From Streptomyces sp. DSM 15324 (lineage in GTDB: Bacteria; Actinomycetota; Actinomycetes; Streptomycetales; Streptomycetaceae), in contig NZ_KQ949026.1 in assembly GCF_001514285.1 (NCBI RefSeq), forward strand, positions 304,802 through 368,801: a DNA stretch of 64,000 nt, in the 5' to 3' direction. Under the pieces are notes generated by a model. It had not been told where the DNA came from, searched no databases, and saw only the letters and a program-made list of their open reading frames with translations. Position 1 is the first letter of the stretch, and every line of letters starts with the position of its first letter. This document shows, piece by piece, positions 63,501-64,000 of the stretch. The position numbers and the translations under genes are program-made.

Positions 63501-64000
63501 TGGTCCTGGTGTGCTGCGGGCGTCGTCGGCATGGAGGCGTCGGGCGTTTGGAAGAGGTCGGTCAGTTCGCTGCCGGTGAGTTGGACGGGTGCCTCGGCCG
63601 GGTCGATGCCGAGAGACCTCAGTCGTGTCACGAGTGAGTCGTATGCCGTGTCGATCCGGTCGGCGGTGTCCACGGTCAGCTTCTCGGTCTCACGGAAGAT
63701 TCGCAGCAGGCGCACCGTCTGTTCTTCGGCCTGGAGTTTTCGGGCCGTCTCGGCGGTTCCGAGCCACTGGGCCAGGAGGCGCACCTTGTCCCGGGCGTCG
63801 TACGGTGTGACGCCTCTCGCCACCGTGTCGGCGGTGACGCCGTCGGGACCGTGTTCGTCGAGCAGGGCGAGTGCCAGGTCGATCCGGTCGGCCGTCTCCT
63901 TTAGCGGGGTCGCCACCTCACCGAGGCGGTACCTCAACACCGCAGCTCGGTGGATGCGCAGTACGTCGACGACGTTCTCCTCGCTCCCCAGCCCGTCCTG
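48587..64000 (-). CDS. Giant multi-domain polymorphic-toxin-like protein, N-terminus beyond the window
   Basis: The frame is open from the stop at 48587 through the right edge (5,137 residues in view). A GTG at 63940 could be read as a start, but the frame upstream (SEENVVDVLRIHRAAVLRYR) continues the same coding character, so the gene is partial. Order from the N-terminal side: helical/acidic head; metallopeptidase 1 with HEVGHLLGLEDEY (62174-62212); two EndoU-like domains (about 61370-61805 and 60850-61300); a degenerate peptidase-like copy (about 60480-60770); a 25-residue repeat linker; then a second copy of that module (zinc motif 59212-59250, EndoU-like 58490-58945 and 57970-58425, degenerate copy 57610-57885); an acidic spacer; about 1,500 residues of beta-rich scaffold (52000-56470); two OTU-like domains (50510-51135, 50030-50330); and an adenylate-cyclase-like domain (49140-49870). 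Linked by position to the type VII locus, it is probably its cargo. Confidence 0.85.
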   Translation of the reverse strand, partial: QDGLGSEENVVDVLRIHRAAVLRYRLGEVATPLKETADRIDLALALLDEHGPDGVTADTVARGVTPYDARDKVRLLAQWLGTAETARKLQAEEQTVRLLRIFRETEKLTVDTADRIDTAYDSLVTRLRSLGIDPAEAPVQLTGSELTDLFQTPDASMPTTPAAHQDHNPTPDTPAYPFTRDETDIPTPHFMEDYLAEVLTEDFPGDVSMEEDAPTREEALWASDSEPEDQDDAGATGLPADDLDILATLLGVDSAMQVDSEPGDMAIDLVPSVDYTMVHGGDSGLPASRENEQADEAGGELPASGEVRSDRWIPFGGEGTPEAFEFTPAPPGTRTVTRMVDGARADTGPVLDAVSAAHDAAVMTETGHDAAPAGQGSARPGQRSAPSSPAASSAQAPAGSGGPADTADATGTAQAGEDTAGQEAAAEEAETPRERSLRAMGPAGDWVLRREAAGAREVERLEVGPAETSPDGKALRPWVGALDGAIDIRTFEARRYRLPSGEFATSAVVRVYLERSFGGSSFASDEQLERLRDSARAGVDAMWNTGHRLPDGDVFRLDLEFVTDPDTAHHTVTVYGHLERANHLEWGTNTRPNTIAHEVGHLLGLEDEYRERDEYGRRAVYLDGTLMGASHIDPTGRFLVDTDLMSEARHSGRGTQRIPPRHLRQLGAGIEQARKRSARDKASLEATLRDWDTRGEENEENGEESRTEEGTAPNREDQDRDLLRPASPPARARFSPDVLRAVLHGESRPGRGGRLAPGAGSSRPRPLVLDGTTRPNGTYRAEYPEDGSSGAEDRWLPGAGDLAGVHPQRGLMMFPAHWTEEDAVYGAEQAYLHALRDGAVRPAPGRGATQVWTGEYAGVRIEGEVVGGAFTGFRPSDDQPGTPAPAYAPPVPLGTPQNGPLFGQRVEDLVRYGDRRTLGGAHHAPKVDEMWYGLVIRPGQENDNGTYQAEVRFLDPSVSPHDVEGAADASNWRPHRDGDQHVMFPADWAPHAVLDAVSAAHDAAVARGMSRPVDDRGTYHWVGTAQGVRVEGLVRDDRHLVFRPTAVQPYPRWPGRAPVGEALDSALVSGAGRSLPLDVRHVLFDNGQQGVELVIRFHLAAAPGTDTAQLESQFDRLRRSTASGTARAWRRSGSDGPLLRLDLVRVDSAEEAHHSLQVGPENVDDFPQQLMELVPAPADLRQLAVDLLDDGAPGADRWRLPADTDATAAELGQEELRHALDVADPFGRPTTLREPDPTERGDWPSPPVREDESVSEPGWPGFDAEPGWPGLDMSRPSDDSPRGGEGTPGFHAGGIWRSGARSAPAEGVPATAEGARDARGETQHATNDTVDPASAGVDPSAARPPAEEPRAGLPLDADTDPAVRVDLLSRRAHPHAEPGPASEPDAPVPGAEPEVPFPGAVETGPASEPDAPVPGTEPEVPFPGAAETDPASEPDAPVPGAEPEVPFPGAVETGRARIRPVQDARWVGEPYGGCLWIRHFEARRYRLPSGEFGSVAAVRLFLDQEPGRQITEEALTDLRQRAQQGVDERWNTGHRLPNGDLFRVDLEFVTERDSAHHVVTVHSGYPRANHMNWGTDTKPHVLAHEVGHLLGLEDEYREGDRNRQRAVYEDEGLMGPFLRDGRGRPAVDNDHAAGADLGRMRIAPRYLRQLGAWIEGALKTARLRTAHGVAFSTEDTLYPRADGLPTRAHFALDVRRSVLYGEARTGGGGRITPAPASDRPRPVALEGTARPNGTYRATYPDLHRRAVRENPTDLIAGGLLLSAQPDPGLMMFPAHWTEEDAVYAAEQAYLHALRNGTVPPVPGRPGVHTWRGEYAGVWIEGEVSQGVFTGFRPSDDQADTLTPTHAAPPAPAVGPHGGPVFGRRVEDLVRYGDRRTRTGAHHEPGLEPADQMGFHGLQINRGQEHHNGTYDAEVFFLHPGLRVGPGRPFPPLAWEQHVDGDQHVMFPREWRPETLLDNVEKAHGSALDAGTVRWADDRGTYHWVGTAAGVRIEGLVRDGRHLVFRPTYVQPHVSWPEFRPVGEVWVPSVTVASDDGRVLPFDVRHLLFANGQRAVELTVRIYLDPAPGTDLAWMDKTFAAVRQTMPGAVIRAANVAQMNGALVGLTLLRTDDVEQAHHTLFVVGRDVRLMTGGIVGFLPKGTELRAFVEQLVNGWAPPTDAWRLPADVDQEDGPWALIHAVERLAFADPFGRPTTLREPDPSQRGDWPSNVPSGAPSAPPADFDDLDETEINGLSLLIAPGTTDGDNPPTTPTRSDQTDFSSLSDMSDLSDLSDSETDDDITAPRAPARTPAYRPAPVSTPNAHPEEEAAPEPEDDEERPGAGDVTGEPEPAGQDDEVSAAGGPRAASPAVPPAPSGRTEAVPAESSFHETDAADGRRSPGVGRALSAPFSSSDEAGAAQEREPAAVQQPRPAAEPPVAAGESGAAADAPQAPSAEVVSPVLGSAVASFAGTTGDGPARPGEADERSSGQPEDQDDAASEEGAEAAHEVGERRDTSIRIESQLDSHRPPRIDLSMPAPSPQAGPVLFDDDSRLPEHFGFSQYTLRGVDSVVQAITDRLGAGRSGSTPGLDEALEDLRRALGATAHVFDGDGYESPAFGHGLDQVLRVTTRPYGNWERFADVQADPAVRQAEQASRVTTGTTKKVSSSTGLSAGVALGPGAWAVSARVGAAAGVTRAQQYVMGDRSTARLEQYSKDGSHLHLDDVWYEVSVSGPPRLGSAGRGRNSGVPGEDTFGFAVRHGLAVRLPDSATAPGEPGRVPSRIELGPQSDYRLVHTEGYGPVKRLRDLILEKLELDGARNKAARERIAGFFSSENFHGLADRLARGPVTTGLLSADDGSPLGAVIVERAVPGEAELLTESRAVELRSTIQQTVTNERVASRTSSRELSAGVGKFFDSGNPAWGPVVAGIGGSLSRSTTQGTVFGGSGSRKTVGRVKRAPTALYRVVKTVTVRLPGVREPVSVETWSLDRMTHTEARRLAGWDDGTTLRARNAVEPFAPLYLTPDRPAMLGMSRVETLTHAGGNLTGPDGRRGLLETFTDRVIYEAAARHPDLFVPLGESGTPDSRRRRDMLHYNLALQNTLTVMNVLSYHSVAGSLEALTTTGITIDLMARPTGLLRPHLSLHISGVLTGRRYEGTQNDVTVRAAAPGTTRLDGSHGVTRAIGAGTDASVRVNLADGARHTVTVSAGPRWERAEGRGGDHGSTVSHETLAEGSTSSHLFGYDLELTARIDGFSRYRSGARAASLGVLGMPSFLRQEGDTALASIRGRVLLSVPDEHTPATDPHADGAGSPRSVVEPLDMTEARALVTGEPHARGDLPTASESHGQDVSGDEGPWHNVFGSHPYQTLSIGAHPELNSAAEELMAELSGGSWRFTRTGALPHDFLMRHFQPQYLAAGFDQASGSAGSRLLLRAQGGLRDRDGTVVHRIRVLDPVVVSKPVTIATEHSLAMDLQAAGSASTTRSSAWSVGVTAAHALTGRDGTVLSTAYGLSYGRAGSLTTATAVSRTVTFEVGHGDDRHHVLVAGDTRHELAGSLRPGGALGPLLSSWNRNSFAGRRLTFTNDWLGHLPEKAAHELGFIQDGLGRVPRYTARPWTLPKWLHDHPFGSYAAGALDTGNVLTAFMQELQNRGVAVDETGLERLRDMVSPRALRALREHLTSTGAAARTRLSHRNLAGIRIGGGFGSLRVELIAGESTFDRLDHGLVVWDARVATMSETEQRSAETSRGAGWGITQGVGTISSAASPHPGDLTAVRAGLSGRFGTADQLSSSRSRTQQRMQMFYTVGPHAEYLTGYELRLTLDRGNGETVTHQGSVGLLREQMPLSLTVPEARSVTEGDPLGTPTLDTTARSVRLRARGELSQQDIDDWRSVARPDGTRAPFEPPAQGFQVRRVSGLRNLREAGELAVAAAYGTRVDAMPDRARELTGRALDAALEKARDSALTRPGTVSGLALDEAISDAALAPFFAESGARDGYRVLGLDDDTSVNWSHGQYRLYSKPDLSRATLLTVFPDSAMITMEGDATSAGTALSHSASQGVSATLQPVLSAGQAGSAVPAVSGTAAAGEADRRAVSATQSAATSTERGGRHFLFAVPTAWLGIAEVQRWLAFGRVRPLPQGVHADTVLEVLVSEDVARDLGLVDDGNFPPVVQDAWTQVTEAGDAWAGADRAYWQTRRELAELRENTQEPEDTSEPENNPEPDNSELLETLRRRAEDAVGEYHRVRAEADRLTRWHRLPAEAHRPGEPETRAGLTEPPAVVFTAADRDPDPERPVYVVQEGAPGDPELLISPESPQGRQSYTLYDVPEDGDGFYHALAEGLHHADPERLGTRVDVTDRQELVGGLRRLLADELHHHADLLAVTSPDTGDTFSADELEAGGITSTGTVRISNLKPGTMPLNRSERRELADSGHIPLHTVLPEKQREGLAREQLLRGGDAPKRAGWDHGAADLLPVLAARAFGVRVTVVGADGRFQDFWPSLSEAADPAEDQLPHIVLQLKDQHYRPALPSADARREPPLPAPAEAAQDRETPAARPARPAYTTAPWAAGSGPWRPAFTPGRTPTLTGPDGTVHTLVEPVGDGNGFWSAVAGGPHGPDGDRGAPAGDGVWDEATERDAVGHAADVLGVGVTVVDEDGTVRLPADGGRAYGRPVILYRRAGEYLLARPDRDPADASAVRPDGGADDENGVEGVRDPAAVVPGDRTPDRTAHDRPEDGGAVVTPEAAEGRYGMPVKNFDKFRRFASEHGLVIDVRPTNPEAPRWLARGALPKPKEIKAKTINALDVLLGAHPDHVGLVGYFEPTAPERTSGMGDEVWDRLQQRYEQRSREFEDLAPTMARLAAEGTFTVRDGVVQGRDDAGAERPITGDHDIFDISTPGGSKLTPRSYDQTIGDMRANDMGVMHGAHLYWAAEPKSPFSESVFKKILESHRHGGEPLLRFGPGDVNTRLAWSDPPRISLTVTEAPPVVDSTEADPADQDPADQDPADQDPADQDPGNQGPAEESPAEQSRADRGPAEESLAEQGPVEQSRAEESRADRGPAEESLAGQDPSGPEFDVELRALLDSADLLATPVGPHDVAGLTYAPQAAAFWALTQEPQRLADLRLAPADVEDLLRRNPALFTPAIQAAFTRLTAHRKAKETGPGPGPGRA
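48893..49120 (-). repeat. 15-base-period repeats coding a DPADQ-type linker
   Basis: Five perfect or near-perfect GTCCTGGTCCGCCGG units (about 49042-49120) code DPADQ repeats, and a related degenerate array (SRADRGPAEES type) continues to about 48893. They form a flexible acidic linker after the cyclase-like domain. Confidence 0.85.
57610..62560 (-). repeat. Intragenic duplication of a ~2.9 kb toxin module
   Basis: Metallopeptidase, EndoU-like, EndoU-like and degenerate-peptidase domains occur twice in the same order; the zinc motifs are 2,962 bases apart. Matching blocks include FEARRYRLPSGEF, MMFPAHWTEEDAVY, RVEDLVRYGDRRT, DDRGTYHWVGTA and DPFGRPTTLREPDP. The copies have diverged, so the duplication is not recent. 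Confidence 0.85.
59638..59868 (-). repeat. 75-base in-frame tandem repeat x3
   Basis: Three near-identical units encode 25 residues each (PASEPDAPVPGAEPEVPFPG plus five more) in the linker before the second metallopeptidase. Identity among units is much higher than between the flanking domain copies, so this array is younger. Confidence 0.85.

Noticed and set aside
63938..63940. GTG as the true start of the giant gene
   Set aside because: The frame upstream to the window edge is open and continues the same protein character (SEENVVDVLRIHRAAV), with no ribosome site before the GTG.

Overview
The window reads as Streptomyces chromosomal DNA. GC is very high throughout, coding regions have strongly G/C-biased third positions, GTG/TTG starts and ATGA stop-start overlaps are common, and the order pheT-pheS / PAS histidine kinase / TrmH-type methyltransferase / rplT-rpmI-infC / DUF1844 / SseB-like, followed by a glnA4-type ligase cluster, is the order I remember from the SCO1590s-SCO1615 stretch of Streptomyces coelicolor. 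All family calls come from reading motifs, not from searches.

Layout. 1-9.2 kb is ordinary core and housekeeping genes: a histidine-phosphatase-fold protein that has lost both catalytic histidines, a GNAT, a divergent MocR/EamA pair whose start codons overlap, DUF1918, a Tat-exported GHL10 hydrolase, a 3-hydroxyacyl-CoA dehydrogenase, a Nudix hydrolase and a large helical regulator. 9.2-18.2 kb is translation: pheST, a soluble PAS histidine kinase, an rRNA/tRNA methyltransferase, and infC-rpmI-rplT, in which infC begins with ATC behind an attenuator-like leader. 18.4-25 kb holds a secreted beta-lactamase-fold protein, a subtilisin (mycosin type) translationally coupled to a 939-residue proline-rich membrane protein, and a PLP fold-III enzyme. 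25-30.3 kb is a probable amine-utilisation cluster: a glutamine-synthetase-like ligase (GlnA4 type), aldehyde dehydrogenase, SDR, a FadR-type regulator and a class I glutamine-amidotransferase hydrolase (PuuD type). 30.3-33.5 kb holds a repeat-rich intergenic segment, a LysR regulator, a small membrane protein, and an XRE-cupin regulator next to a BtuF-like metal receptor.

33.8-64 kb is the accessory region of interest: a type VII (ESX-like) secretion locus, with mycosin, an EccA-type tandem AAA+ ATPase fused to a beta-helix, EccC, EccD and EccB, then a PaaK-like adenylating enzyme, a membrane-anchored ricin-B lectin, and one giant open reading frame that fills the last 15.4 kb and runs off the right edge (at least 5,137 residues). 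The giant protein has two tandemly duplicated modules. Each has an HEXXHXXGXXD metallopeptidase, two EndoU-nuclease-like domains and a degenerate copy lacking the zinc motif. These are followed by an acidic disordered spacer, about 1,500 residues of unrecognised scaffold, two OTU-like domains that have Gly where Cys is expected, and a C-terminal domain resembling the edema-factor/ExoY adenylate cyclases. No WXG100 (Esx) gene is in the window.

Reading the locus as a unit, the simplest model is a dedicated type VII apparatus that exports or displays a multi-warhead polymorphic toxin, with the lectin as a surface-binding accessory. That model is inference. The beta-helix/EccA fusion and the toxin architecture are seen directly in the sequence.
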